A model generated the notes under the pieces. It did not search any database, was not told the origin of the DNA, and saw only the letters and a list, made by a program, of their open reading frames with translations. DNA of 60,000 nucleotides from Liolophura sinensis (lineage: Eukaryota > Mollusca > Polyplacophora > Chitonida > Chitonidae): NCBI RefSeq assembly GCF_032854445.1, contig NC_088295.1, positions 20,201,385 to 20,261,384 on the forward strand, in the 5' to 3' direction. Positions 34,781 to 47,514 of this stretch are shown here, piece by piece. Made by a program: the position numbers and the translations under genes. Every line of letters starts with the position of its first letter. Position 1 is the first letter of the stretch.

Positions 34781-36620
34781 GGCTAATTCGATGAACTGTA
34801 TCCTCTGTGCCAAGCGAATGTGGCAGGTTACAGCCGGTAACGCGGAAACACCAACGGGAAGTACGTGTCAGCTAACTGGTTCAGTCTGCACGTGCACGAC
34901 TATCTGGTCGACCAGCCTTGAAGAAGGTCATGCATCTGATATATCGCTCTTTTAAATATTTTGCAGATGACAAAATAAGCAACAACTAACGATTTTTTCG
35001 GATCTGATCAGTTAATTTTCTCGATATCGCGTGTTTCCCTTTTCTGAAAAACGCGCGGGCTTTCCTAAGGGGGCTAACCTGATGTGCACAGTCGAACTCT
35101 CTATGGCGATAAACACGCGCTCCTTTGCGGCCATGCACTACGATTTCTTCGATCTCAGTGATTAAATAATTAACGAGGCTTAGCGTTGGGCCGTAAGGAT
35201 CGCGGTACAATTCGATATCATCGTCGTGTATAGCCGGACCGATATTCCGTAACTGATCGCCTGCTCGTCTCGACCTGTTCACCGCTGTTTGATTACCCTA
35301 TCGACGAGCACCAAACCCCGGCCACGTGACGCCTTAACGGCCCGCAGCATGGCGACCAACCCAAAACCTTATCGTATCAAGTGCGCATTTTCCTCCGCCT
35401 GTGTACCTTGATCTTAGCCGCTATATATAGAATTTTATAGCTTAGGCCAATTCGTTTCCTGGATCACTTCTTTTCCAAATCCTCCTTTGCCCAACGAGAG
35501 CACATGTTCGTAAAGACAGGCTTTTTTTCTCCGTCTTTCGTGCGCGCAAAGGCTGTAGCTGGATAATTAAATGAGAAACATAATGCTGGTCATTGATTGG
35601 ACTCAGTCGCACGGGGAACACCCCGCCAAATTATTGACGACACATCACAGCCCCGAGTTAAACCTCTTATCCCAGTCAATACTCCATAATGTCAGATTGG
35701 GAATCAGGCTGTATATCCACAGCAGTTAAGTATCCGGGGCTTTCGTCAATTTTATTCAGCCATTTATTGCGTAATACGTTTCTGGTCTAATGTCGTTAAC
35801 ATCAAGACTTAGTCTAAGCGCAATTTTAATACGGTTTCCCCTATGCAGAAGGCCGGAAGCGATATTGACACGCCGCCCGTATAAATCAGTCCACATTCCC
35901 AGTTTCATGTGGCCATTAAATACGGTGATTTTGGAAAGAATGTTACGTCAGATAATCGGCCAGTCACACCTATCTAGGCCCACGTGATCAGATGTCGACC
36001 GTAATCTCCACACATAGCCACAACGTGGCTTACCTAAGGCGTACACAACAATGCTCAAATTACAGGCCCAGCTCAAATAGGGGAGACACGCGCTAGCTTA
36101 TCGCCGCCTGACCCCGAATGATTAACCGATAGATGGCGGATATTGTCGCCGCCGACTCTCCCGCTGTCCCGGCTGTGGACGAGTGTGGGGTACCGACAAG
36201 CTGTCACTGTTCAACTCGCCCCTTAACACATGGAAGCTGTACTAAAGCACTGTAGAATCCTCGTAACCCAGCACTGATCACGTGGCTAGTTTATATATCA
36301 CTCCAACTGACTTCTCAGACGACGTACGTTCGGATCTAAGGATATTTTGGATATTTTGATCACTTTATGATGTAAAATATTTCCCTGGGCTGGCAGTAAA
36401 TCATTGAACAGCCCACTGGTTTACGTAAGCTCTGGCAGTCATCAGCGATCGTCGTAATAGACGTTATCAGTTATAGCGCGGAACACCAGGCCGTCAGCTT
36501 TACAGCCCGTCAGCGACGAAAACATATGCAAATAAATAGCTTGTGTCCGATCACCATGTGCAGAACCTACTACAAATCCGACAGCCGAACTTACAGCCAA
36601 ACGACTAGTCGCAATAATTC
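34781..36620. promoter_or_regulatory. candidate conserved non-coding block E (largest)
   Basis: About 1.8 kb of unique, CpG-rich, repeat-free DNA. Words that fit developmental factor sites include GATTAAATAATTAAC (35160-35174), CTATATATAG (35421-35430, MEF2-type) and ATGCAAAT (36526-36533, POU octamer). The densest CpG part is 34980-35340, where a 98-codon minus-strand frame (34986-35282) carries no recognisable domain. Together with blocks A-D this resembles the regulatory neighbourhood of a developmental gene. Chance occurrence of each single motif is likely, so only conservation could establish function. Confidence 0.33.
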
Positions 36621-36840
36621 TTGACTTTCCCCACAGAACTATGTAAAAAGGCGCGTTATTAAGTCCTTATGGCATGCATATCTACACTAAAAAAAACAAA
36701 CAAAACAAAAACAAAAAAATTAAACAAAAAAAAAAAAGCACGCGGCTTAGATTCCTCCAACAAAGCCTTTAAGAATTGTCAAATGTAATAAGAAAAATTT
36801 AGGAAGTGAAAATAATAATGGACTTTGTAATCAACGTTTA
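36621..36840. other. low-complexity A-rich stretch
   Basis: Runs of A with scattered C near 36688-36738, otherwise featureless. Confidence 0.6.
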
Positions 36841-36956
36841 TCTTGAGCTATCTGACCAGCCAGAAACATTATCGTCATTGTTTGACTGGTGTCGATTATC
36901 TTGAGCTATCTGACCAGCCAGAAACATTATCGTCATTGTTTGACCGGTGTTTGCAT
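36841..36956 (+). repeat. 58-bp tandem duplication
   Basis: TCTTGAGCTATCTGACCAGC and the following CAGAAACATTATCGTCATTG, TTTGACNGGTGT occur twice, offset by 58 bp, with about one difference. A recent duplication. Confidence 0.93.
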
Positions 36957-38204
36957 CTGATTGTAAGTAGACCTATTCAAAAGTGTACAGTGTAGAAGAA
37001 ATGTATATTGATAGTGACCAACATAACGAAAGTTGTAACAAATTAAAAGAAAATTACACTGTCGCAGCGGCATCAGCGCTAAAACTGATAATGGTGTGTT
37101 TTGGAACTTTAAGCGGGACCAAATGACATTCTAGTCCAGTACTGGAATTTAAATTCGTGTAGCCGTTTTGCACAGAATTGTCAGTTTACTGCATGCTTAA
37201 TGGAATTGATAACTAAAATATTTCGCCTGTGGACATTAAAAAAACATCTCATTTAATGCTGGTCTTTATGTGTCGCATAATCAGCTATTTTCGGTTTGTG
37301 TATATGTGACGTGAACCAGTTTGATTTTCCCTGATGATAATAGTTCCGGTCCATCGGTTACAGCCCACAAACACAATCGCTGCTCCTGTAAATTTCCAAT
37401 TCCAAGTCTTATCGTTTTTACCTACCTTGTGAAGTTTGTTAATAAATCTTCGATACAGGAATATTTACCAATATCATTTTCTTTTCTTGTAAGAAGTAGC
37501 CTAAAATATAGGTGAAAATTCAAAGATCAGGGACAAAAAGTGTTGATCGACTGCAGCTGTTTATTACATTTATACCATGTGTTGTATATCGTATTTGCAA
37601 CCACTGGATAAAATGAACGCACAGAATTAGCGGATATTTCACACTGGGAGCGAAATGCGGAATACATTAGTATATGATATATACTAATATAATATATGAT
37701 ATATGAAACACTCGTCATTTAATTTAGTTGCATACACATGTAATCGGTGTGTTCATTTTATGTCAAGTAAACGAACATGTTAACCATATTCACACATGCG
37801 CTATAATTTCGCAAAGCAACCTAACTGTATGTTGAGGAAAAGTGTTCGATTTTAGCCTTATGCTGCACAGTTCGAAAGAAACCGATTGAACCGTGTCTGT
37901 TGTCGTTCGACAATTGTCGCTTGTAGTTATTACATAACGGATTTTGTAAACATCGCTTGTTACTTGCCAGGTAATTGCCACATGCAATGGCTGAAAGCTA
38001 CGCCGCATGAGACATATGAAACGACTAGCTCAACTGTTTTATACACCCATATTACATAGATTTTCCCGCAAATAATAGTATTTAATGCAGCCGTAGTTAT
38101 TTCGGAAATGAGAAGGAAAAATCGACCTAAGCGGTCAGCCATTTTGCTCTGACGTGATTGGTAACATGTAAATCATGTTCAATCCGTAATTCGTACTTTA
38201 TCCA
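36957..38204. other. intergenic DNA, no gene seen
   Basis: AT-rich. A short self-complementary ATATGATATATACTAATATA patch lies near 37670-37705. Confidence 0.5.
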
Positions 38205-38273
38205 TTTGAAAGTGAACCTTTCTTGTGAAAGAGTTCTGTCTACAGGACAATATATGTAAGGTTCACTTTCAAA
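38205..38273. repeat. 16-bp perfect inverted repeat (hairpin)
   Basis: TTTGAAAGTGAACCTT (38205-38220) pairs exactly with AAGGTTCACTTTCAAA (38258-38273) around a 37-base loop. A transcript would form a strong stem-loop. It could be a small MITE remnant or an RNA structure. The stem is shorter than a typical microRNA precursor. Confidence 0.85.
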
Positions 38274-39300
38274 AATCTTAAAAGAAAAGACAGCACATGG
38301 ACGAAGCCTGCAGGTCAGAATGACCTAAGCTGACGTCAACCAACTTACATGTACCTCTCACCTAACAGTAGATAGCCGAAGCCGGTTAAGGTTATTAATG
38401 TACGAGCGTTTCATTTTATATTGTCGCCTGAGGGTGGTATAAACGGAAGGTACTATCACATGATAGATACATCTTTATTGCGTTTGGACCATTGGTCTAT
38501 GAGCATGTACATGAGATACTTTTGTAAAATATAGTATGGCGAACAGTGGTCGGAATGGGGGAGGAACAATCACGTTAAAGCATACTGATTTTTCATATTA
38601 AATGCTTTGTATATAAAAATCGGACCACATTGTTTTAAGTCATTAACCCTACGAAACTTTGCCATGCTAGGATATCTGTAAAAATATGTATCTATATGCT
38701 TTTGCCTTTATTCAACAAACAGGGGACAAACCAGCAGGAAACGGTATTCATCTTAGATTACATAGCAATTGTTACATTTCCTTTCTTGAAAGGGTATTTT
38801 GTGTGATTGATTCCATCTACTTACTTCAACTTTTAGCCTGTGTGACGAGAAACGCAGTTGGCTCATTGCGATTCGAAAGTGTTTTACTGTAATCATTTCG
38901 ATACATGCATATGGTTTCGTCTCCCAATTTCATGTACCCCCCCACTCCCCCCGTAGTATTTGTTAATCTAGAAGACGAATTTTGAACAAATTGATCATGT
39001 AATCGCTGTTTTACAGTAGAGAGGAAGATGTTTCATTGCCTACTGTTTGCGCACATCATAAATGACCGAGACCAAGTTCATTTAACAATCAATTGTCTCA
39101 CATTTGATACCCAGTTGGTTTGTTGGATGAAATACAATCATCATATAATATATCATTTTCACATATTATTTATTTTCGGCCTTTACAATCTTGAGCCAAT
39201 ATTTAAAAATAGGTTCAAGTTGTTTTGTTAACAATGTTGTTCTACCAAGTTCATCCTATGCAATTTTTTTTGCGTGCAGACGAAGTATCAAAAGAAGTTA
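38274..39300. other. intergenic DNA, no gene seen
   Basis: AT-rich with a C-rich run near 38935-38952. Confidence 0.5.
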
Positions 39301-39309
39301 TACGTAATG

Positions 39310-39420
39310 ACAGACCGAAGATAAGACACGATCGGACTATGGCACGAAACAATGGCACGATGCCCATCCCTTCGTGCTTTTGTATCATCAGCATATCGAC
39401 AATGATGACCCCGTGCCAGT
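39310..39420. mobile_element. truncated foldback-family copy
   Basis: GAAGATAAGACACGATCGGA, CTATGGCACGAAACAATGGC and CCCTTCGTGC resemble the left arm and core of the 21-bp foldback family. It is cut on the right by a SINE. Confidence 0.55.
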
Positions 39421-39600
39421 GCTGCGTAATAATCCCAGAGCACCTCACCAGTGCGATCGCTGTGAGTTCTAGTCCATGCTAACTTCCTCTCCTGTCGTAC
39501 GTGGGAAGATCTGCAGCAGCCTGCGGATCGTCTTGAGTTTCCCCCGAGCTCTGTCCGGTTTCCTCCCATGATAAAATAGGCCCCATCGTATGAGTGAAAT
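39421..39600 (+). mobile_element. SINE lacking both ends
   Basis: The second half of the tRNA-like head (GTGCGATCGCTGTGAGTTCT) and the body (CGTACGTGGGAAGATCTG, GGTTTCCTCCCATGATAAAA) are present. It stops at GAGTGAAATAAG without the final core. The A box is missing. It sits between two foldback-family pieces. Confidence 0.85.
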
Positions 39601-39660
39601 AAGTAAAAGACGAAGGAATTAAAGGGTTATTAAAGGCTTCGGTCACATATGGATTTTACA

Positions 39661-39990
39661 GAGGGAGATGGAAAGAAGCAAAAGTACGATGGCATGAAAC
39701 GTTGACACTATAAGCTGTACGCTACGATGGACATTGTACCATCGCTTTATTTCATCGTGTTCTCGCTTAATATCGTTACACCATCGCTTGGTGCCATTGT
39801 CTCATCGCTTCGTAACATGCTGCCATCGCTTCCTATCATTGTACCATTGTTTCGTGCCATTGTCTCATTGCTTCATAACATCCTGTCATCGCTTTGCGCC
39901 ATTGTCTCATCGCTTCGTACCATTGTCTCATCGCTTCATCCTCTGATAACTTCGTGTACTATGATGGTCTTATCCGGCTTGCATACCTGG
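39661..39990 (+). mobile_element. foldback-family element, third copy
   Basis: The left edge GAGGGAGATGGAAA resembles the left edge of the 29290 element. The body has diverged TCGTNCCATTGTCTCATCGC units, and the right edge GGTCTTATCCGGCTTGCATA matches the family terminus (GCCTTATCCGGCTTCCATA). A 100-codon plus-strand frame follows the repeat. Confidence 0.78.
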
Positions 39991-42090
39991 CACAGCGTTC
40001 CTGTATACTGGGTTGACATTCTAACATAGAATTGACGGGATTTCATTGGGTCAGAGAGCTCTTCGTCATTGGATAGACGTTTCGATTAGGTCAGTCACCT
40101 CACGTTATCCCCTCACTGGCTGCACAAGAACTAGGGGCGTACGTGTCAGACGATGGCCTAATGGAAGTAATCGTCCTTGCAAACTGACGTTGCATCGTGG
40201 TATTCTGTTCTTATTTGTCTGTACAAATAGGTCCGTCAGTTGTTAATATAATGATGGGCTACTAAATATCGTACAGTATGATGTACACATGTTCTACGGT
40301 GCAAATGGATATATAGTTATTTCATTTGTTACATTAATAGCTGTGTGATCAGTTAATTCGTCGATTGCTTGGAGTGGAATTCCACCCGCTTATGGAGCCT
40401 TTGGGAATGATTTTTGCATTTTAAGGGCAGATTATTTAACAAATCATATCTTATGGACGTTGCCCTATGTAAATGACGGGTTAATGAGAAGGAAACTGTG
40501 CTCGAAAACCACACGAATGAGGGGATACATTTGTATACATATAAAATGCTTTATATAAATACCTTATATATTTAGTGCTACACACTATAAGCTATATCAT
40601 ATATAAGTCTTTGGAAACTAGGTACGTCGACCACTTCAAAACGAGTATCAGATTTATTTATTATGGATAATGTGATGTTTGCCAAATTTTCTCTGTTTTC
40701 TGGGGTTTTTTTTGTTCACTGTACGCATCCTTTCAAAGCGGAAGTAAAGTTTGGCGAGGGAGCGAATCATGTTTTTTATATTCTTGTGACTTAGTTTTAT
40801 TTTGTTTTAATTTTTTTTTTGCCCGAAGGGAGTTTAACTGTATATCCACACAAGATGGCTACGTGTTACAGACAGGAAGAGTCTATGAACAACTTCCTTC
40901 TTGACCGACATGGACAGACACTCAGACAGCTGAAGCTGAATCATGGCGGAAGTTTACAGCGCCATATACACAAGAAAACTGTGTATGAGTAGAAAATATC
41001 ACGGCTAAAACAGAGTAAGGTATTCAGCACGATATGTGGCATATAACCGATCAAAAACCAATACATACATATTTTTGTTGCTTAATTCTTTACTTAATTA
41101 TTTTATTTGATTGCTTTTGCTCGCAGAATGTTAGACGAATTCTCTGGTGGGTCTGATTCGGGGTGGAAGGATCGGTTAGCACCCCGCTTAGCTCTATGTG
41201 CTTACGGCATGCTTATCTCACAGTGAGGAACATAATCCGCCGATAAAGAAAATCGATCCGAGTGTACTTTTCTTTTTCTTTTATCCTTTTGTTCTTTTCT
41301 GTAATTCTCCATAACTGTGCTTGTATGTGAAGCCAAGTGTTAGTTCACGAGCACTGTAGCGTCACAGCAACCTAACAGTAGAGAATGGTACGTTCTACCC
41401 CGCTTGGCATGGCTCGAAAACATTGTACATTAACTGTAAGAAATATATTTGCACATGTAATAATTTATTTATCTTCTTCCTCTTCACTCCACGTTTCTTT
41501 TCCTTAAAACGTCATAATCGAATGTCGTGTTTGCGTGCTACCTCATTTGTCGTGTGACCACCCGGAAGTAGAAATAAGATTGGTTCTCGATGCACATAAA
41601 TGTTCCGCATTGCTTGTATAGACAATTCTGGTACTTTTACGCATGCACGAGATGGAATGTAATTGTCCACACATCTTTTCATTTGTTTTTTCTGTCTTAT
41701 TCAATCAGTTTCTGGATGACTGGAGAAAATAATGAATTGTTCATAATTTTCAGTACTTCAACTGGTTTTATTGAACACATATAACATACTTTAACTAGGT
41801 ATATGGTCTTAACATTGTATGCTTGGCTGCATATAAATATACATGTATACAAAGCTGAAAATGGGATATTTAAGCGATCTGCTATACCAAATAATTGATC
41901 AGACCCCGATCTCTATGGGTCAATAAACCAATCCAGTACGCAATCTATGTTTTTTCATCTCTATAAAGTAGTCTAAAAGTAACAAGGCACTCCGATAAAG
42001 ATAGCCATGTAGGATTAATGCGTGCACCATTAATAAGTGCCTGGCCACGGCTGTCACGACGCTGCACGCCTGCACGTTTTTGTCATATGG
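39991..42090. other. intergenic DNA, no gene seen
   Basis: AT-rich with T runs near 40700 and 40815. Only short frames. Confidence 0.5.
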
Positions 42091-42315
42091 TTTATTGAGG
42101 TACCTTTTCGGTAGGCTTTCACCGAGGCACCTTACAGCAGACCGTTATCCAGGCGCCACCTTACATCAGAGATATTTGGAAACTTGCGGTTACTCAGATA
42201 CCAACTAACGTCAGACTTTTACTGAGGTAACACCTTACGTCAGTCTTTCACTCAGGTAACACCTTACGTCAGACGATTTTTCTCAAGCACCGCTGTACGT
42301 CATGTTGTTTTCTCT
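42091..42315 (+). repeat. degenerate tandem repeat of about 34 bp
   Basis: ACCTTACGTCAGACTTTNACT-like units (CACCTTACAGCAGACC, ACCTTACATCAGAG, CACCTTACGTCAGTCTTTCA, ACCTTACGTCAGACGAT) recur about six times. Confidence 0.75.
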
Positions 42316-43502
42316 GAATTTTGCCACATCCATAACACTGTCATACCCTTGTTCACGATGTGAACCATTTATTAAATACGAATTCTCTATTCCCTTAATT
42401 ATGTCGTGACACAGAGTTTTTTTTTAACGAAATCACAAACCACATTAGCTAATATACTAGTACGCTGTATTAGGCTCAGCGATCCAAGGTGTTTACCCAT
42501 TAGTTCCGCACTATTTTTAGGATGAGGTTTAAGTTCAAGAGTTACTTTGACCGGTCGAGAAACGGTGGTTTCCTAAGGGATGTATACCCAGCTTACGCTA
42601 CTTTTATGAATGGTGATAAATTAGTCCAGTATTTCTCAGTTTGGGGTGAAGCAAAGTGGGAAAATAATATCTCAATAAATTTGTCTTATAAAATATATTG
42701 TCTCATTAAAGCAATTGCTATAACAACAGATTCGTCTACCTAATCTTCGCTAACATGATAGGCAATGGTGTAAACCCAAATTGGTAGTCAGCTTCTTGTG
42801 TAGACAACGATCGAGTCTCAAGAGTATTTTTGCGAATTGTCCAATTTGGTTACAATATATTTTATTGTTAAACAACAAAAGACTGCGTAACAAACTCTAG
42901 CAAGTTAAAATACCAGTCAGGCTGGTTAGTAAATACATAGTGATCACATATACATTCACATATCCGATACTTTTCTTTCAGATTTTTAAACTAGAAATAT
43001 TTCAGTTCACAACAGTGGAGGTGAACTGACCTACATAGAAAGATAACATTTAGACAGGTGAGGTGACCAAACAGAACGTGGCATCCAAGGGGAATATAAA
43101 AAAACATCCGTTTAGACTTAATTACACACATGTGAAGTTAAGCGGGTTTGAATATTGATAAGGTATATAATAAATGGAACAGTCCAATAACTGTATCCAG
43201 TGTGTTCAGTCATACCACAATGTGTAGCAACTGAGAATTATTCAAGAGCAACGAATGAGTGAACATTCACTTCCTCATGTGCTATAGCCTGCTGTTTAAT
43301 TTCACAAAATTATGTTATAATCGTTAAAAGCAATTGATTGTGCTTTTGACCCACCATCTTTTCTTTTTCTCCTTTAGTGACGTGGGGAACGATCCACAGC
43401 TGGCCAAACTAGATCTCTTATCGTTTTCTGCTTGAAACAGAATGGCGTGGAAGGGCCAAGCTACATGCTATCAACTGGGTCAAAATAATAACATGAACAT
43501 TG
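42316..43502. other. intergenic DNA, no gene seen
   Basis: AT-rich. No repeat family or coding signal. Confidence 0.5.
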
Positions 43503-43512
43503 TACTTACAGA

Positions 43513-43698
43513 TCGTCGCTGTTAGTTCAAGTCCAGCTCATGCTGGCTTCCTCTAAGGTCGTGCGTGTAAAGGTCTGTCAGCAATCTGCGGATGGTTGTG
43601 TGGTTCCTCCGGTCTTTGCCCGGTTTCCTCCCACCTTAATGCTGGCCACCGTCGCATGAGTGGAATATTACGGTGTAAAACACCAAGGAAAAAGTAAA
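43513..43698 (+). mobile_element. 5'-truncated SINE with perfect 10-bp duplication
   Basis: It starts at the B-box region (GTTAGTTCAAGTCCAGCTC), runs through CTGCGGATGGTTGTG and CACCTTAATGCTGGCCACCG, and ends GGTGTAAAACACCAAGG. TACTTACAGA flanks it exactly (43503-43512 and 43699-43708). Confidence 0.93.
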
Positions 43699-43812
43699 TA
43701 CTTACAGACCCCATTCTGTCTAGAGTGCTGTGGCTGCATGTGTCCAACAAACTGGAAGAAAATAATTGTCTGTGCATGCGGTTTGGTCATTTTGGGCTCT
43801 TTTTGCCGACTA

Positions 43813-44005
43813 TGTACAACAGCCACCAGAGAGATGGACGTGTGTCGTGAAGGCATACAGATATACATTTATCAGTTGTTGACCATGTACAACAGCCATG
43901 ACAGAGATGGGCGTGTGTCGTGAAGGCATACAGATATACTGTTATCAGTTGATGACCACGTGCAACAGCCTGTGTCGAGATGAACGTGTGCGTTTTTAAG
44001 GCATA
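43813..44005 (+). repeat. 73-bp tandem triplication
   Basis: TGTACAACAGCC starts at 43813 and 43886, and the diverged CGTGCAACAGCC at 43959, exactly 73 bp apart. The unit also holds GTGTGTCGTGAAGGCATACA and TATCAGTTGNTGACCA. The third copy decays after about 44005. Confidence 0.92.
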
Positions 44006-45380
44006 CGTCTTATCAGAACCTATCCTGGTTTTATCACGGGTAAACAAAGAAAATACTAGATTGACAGCTGTGAAATCTTAACTGTTTCCGGTGTCCTCAA
44101 GGAGGAGTACGAATCGTTTATTTCGCAGCCGTTGTTACAGTGAGTAAATGTCAGATATAAATCCGTTTAAATATTTACATTCATAAAATATTTATTGCGA
44201 AGAGCCGAGCGGAAAGTGGAATAAAGTGACATTTTCATGCAATGTGTGATTCACAGAATGGGGTAGTCCTGTATAAAGTCAGTCAGTATGTCATTAGAGC
44301 TAGGTGCATGCATCAGTAAATAATTTACAATACATCACATCTCTTTGCTCACTGTTCTTGATGAAAGCAAGCTTAGGCTACCTGATTATCAAGAACATCC
44401 CGCAGTGAATGGGTTAATGTTGTAATTTGTTCAGTTTACATTTTGATGCAGGTACTTTGTGGGTTTTAAATGAAATACTGAGAACAAATGTGGAATATAC
44501 GTAAGGAAAATGCGGCGGACGCTGTTAAGCTAGACCCACAGAAAGACTAAGGTTTCGGGATTTCAAATTGACCAGATATTTTTTCGCTTTCTTTTTTTGT
44601 ATGTACTAATTTGGATTCAAAGTCTCCATCGGAAATACAATTGTATTGGATAAAGGAGACTCACTTTTGACACATCATGACAGAACAGATGATTTTATGC
44701 AATCAGAGTAGTTATTTATCACTACGAATTTGACGTGAAACGGTCTGAGAGTCCTACACTAAGCAATGAGTAAAAGGTGTAATCTTGTTCGACAATGTTG
44801 TGAGTTTGTGTTAATTTCTTTCAAATGTTTAATAAACGGTGTGTAGCAAATCATCGTAAGAGCAAACCTAGACGGCACATGAACAGAACACGCCATATAT
44901 TTGGTAAGTTTCGCGTGGTACTACTTAACGTCCCGTTTCACATTCAGTCTCTATATCTCTGTGTAACCGAGATGACCTCCCGTGAGATTCACACAGATTG
45001 TGCATTCCTTTTTGCTTGTGCTGTAAGATATATATGAAAACATTAATTATTTGTTAATTTAAACATTACATCCATCATCATTTTATTTTGTTTAGGATTC
45101 TGTTTGCCTTCTTTCAACATGCATTTTTACAAAACTGATGGGAGTTGAAGGTTTAATTTCAAGTCCCCTTTTTACTCAGAGAAAAAAACTGTTAGAAAAT
45201 AAAGAAAAAATTTATTTGGCATTAAACAAATATGTTTCAAAATGTTTACAACTACTAGTATTGTGTGTTTATGCTTGGATACATTTGTCATGAAAGGTAA
45301 GAAAACAATGAGCCTTGTAGGTTTATAAATGGCGGCCATGTGAGGAGTCCCTTGTATCATCATTCTTCAGTTTATGTTTC
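44006..45380. other. intergenic DNA, no gene seen
   Basis: AT-rich. Nothing recognisable. Confidence 0.5.
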
Positions 45381-45545
45381 AGTATTGCTTTATATTTTCC
45401 ATGGTAAACTTAGACAGATAATTTATCTTAACCAGGCAAACAACCTACAGTGGTCCGACCATCACACTGTTTCAATATTGCTTTATATTTTCCATGTAAA
45501 CTTAGACAGATAATTTATCTTAACCAGGCAAACAACCTACAGTGT
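45381..45545 (+). repeat. direct duplication of about 92 bp
   Basis: ATTGCTTTATATTTTCCATG, TAAACTTAGACAGATAATTT and ATCTTAACCAGGCAAACAAC appear twice, about 92 bp apart, nearly identical. A recent duplication. Confidence 0.92.
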
Positions 45546-47125
45546 CCAAATATCTATCCAGTACTAAATATACACGTATACAGAAAAGAAACCACCTACA
45601 TGTTGATTACTTGAATTAATCATCCGTACCAGTTGGTTTCAATGTCCAAGAATACGAGAAAATTTACATGAAAGGAGTCCTCCATGTTCTGAGTATATTT
45701 TTGCACTAAATTCGAGATAAGGAAGTACAATGCGCTGCAGCCTTAAACTGCTAACTCTGTGTGAGGTTTGTCCTTATAACCAATTGTATCGGAGGTATAG
45801 TCTGTTGTAACTGTACACTTGTGATAAACCTTATCAGAATGCAACACACAGAGACTAACTGATGGTGTACAATTCCGGTTAACTCGTGCAGTTATACTTA
45901 TGCACACAGACGAAGTTTTGCTTGCTATCCCTTTGTATTTTCCTCGTATTCAATTTAAACGAAGGTATCGCCTTTTCACACCGGATTGCGCTTCGGTGAG
46001 ATTTGACCGTATTCAGATATAAAATTCTATGCTTTCGCAAAGATTTATGTACTGTGTATAACCCGCCAAGGATACACACATGCATGCTTGCTCTAACAGC
46101 AATGTGTGCCCAGTACTATATTTATCCATATCAGTATATATACCACAAGTTTATATCTGCCATAACCTTGTACCTTATTGCATGTCCGTGTATTCCGGAA
46201 GAGGGGTGGAAACAGGCCTAAACAGCTTAGCCATTTTGTTTGGGGAACACACTTGATAACTGTATAAATCCTATTTCATAGACTGAAATTCTTACTAGGC
46301 CATGGAATACGCGTCCATTGTACCCCATGCTGGCGATTTTCTCAATGTGCGCGATTTTGATTAGTTTAAATTGCGATATCTCGATTATGCACCAACACAA
46401 AAATAAAAAGTTATGGCTTTCAAACTTTATGTAATATGTTTCATTCACATACGCACAAGACTATAATCTTTCCCCAAGCCTATCTCCAAGTTTGTCTCAC
46501 TCAGGAGTATCATATAAATGCATCGTTTTCACGTCCTGAGAGGGCTGAAGGCAAGCATGTTGTGCTTCAGTTCATGGCGTATATACACCAATACATCGAG
46601 ACCTCTTGTAAGTTGCGTATACATTTATTTGTGACAAATTGATTGGAGACTGTTACTTATGGTTTGACTGAATTGGGTCTTGCGTGGAAAGGACTTACAC
46701 TGATGAGGGATATACAAATGTCGACAAAGACGAAACCAATCAGACACAGCCAGGGGTACATAATCTCTTCAGACCAAACAGGCAATCATGTTGGTTAAGG
46801 AATAAATGTATACCTGACATTGGGTCCTCTGCCTGAAAAAAGTAATACAGGATATATACTCCAGAATACAATGACATTGCACCCACATCGGTGGTCGGTT
46901 TTCCTTCCCCACTAATACAAAGAATTTGAATGTAATTTATTCACCTTATTACCGGCGAAACAGTTAGCCCCAAATTAGCTACGGAAGTGAGACAGGCCCA
47001 CATGTTTTGAATCGTTATAAGCCTAATGACTACGACAGACAGACGTCAGACAGTATACAATAACTGCTTAAGTGGAGTTTCCACAGTGATATCAAATCAA
47101 CAGCTAATTGTCGCCATAATATACT
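45546..47125. other. intergenic DNA, no gene seen
   Basis: AT-rich. Short frames only. Confidence 0.5.
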
Positions 47126-47127
47126 AT

Positions 47128-47248
47128 CGTTTACTATATCCATATAAGTAACAGTACTATATCCATGTAAGTAGCAGTACTATATCCATATAAATAACAA
47201 CACTATATCCATGTAAGTAACAGTACTATATCCATATAAGTAACGTAA
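47128..47248 (+). repeat. 23-bp minisatellite
   Basis: About five copies of TACTATATCCATNTAAGTA plus ACAG, with small substitutions and no indels. Confidence 0.9.
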
Positions 47249-47439
47249 TTTAGGACTGAAGAAATATCCACTATTTTATAGAGAGTGATGAATCATATGT
47301 ACCAGTATATATCGAACTGAATTTAAGGTTTCCTACATATGTGTTTTCGCGGAGATCTATTTTCCGGAGCTGTTTTTGGACAAGTCGATTTTCTGTTGAT
47401 CTCGCACAAACAAATATCACAGACATATTTGAAATTCGA

Positions 47440-47514
47440 TTATTTATTTATTTATCTATTTCATTAATTGTCGTTCAACGCCATACTGAAACATTTTTCT
47501 CTCAAGCGATGGCG
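47440..47514 (-). mobile_element. degenerate SINE 3' end, antisense
   Basis: TTATTTATTTATTTATCTAT followed by GTCGTTCAACGCCATACTGA is a decayed reverse complement of the SINE core and tail. Confidence 0.55.
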
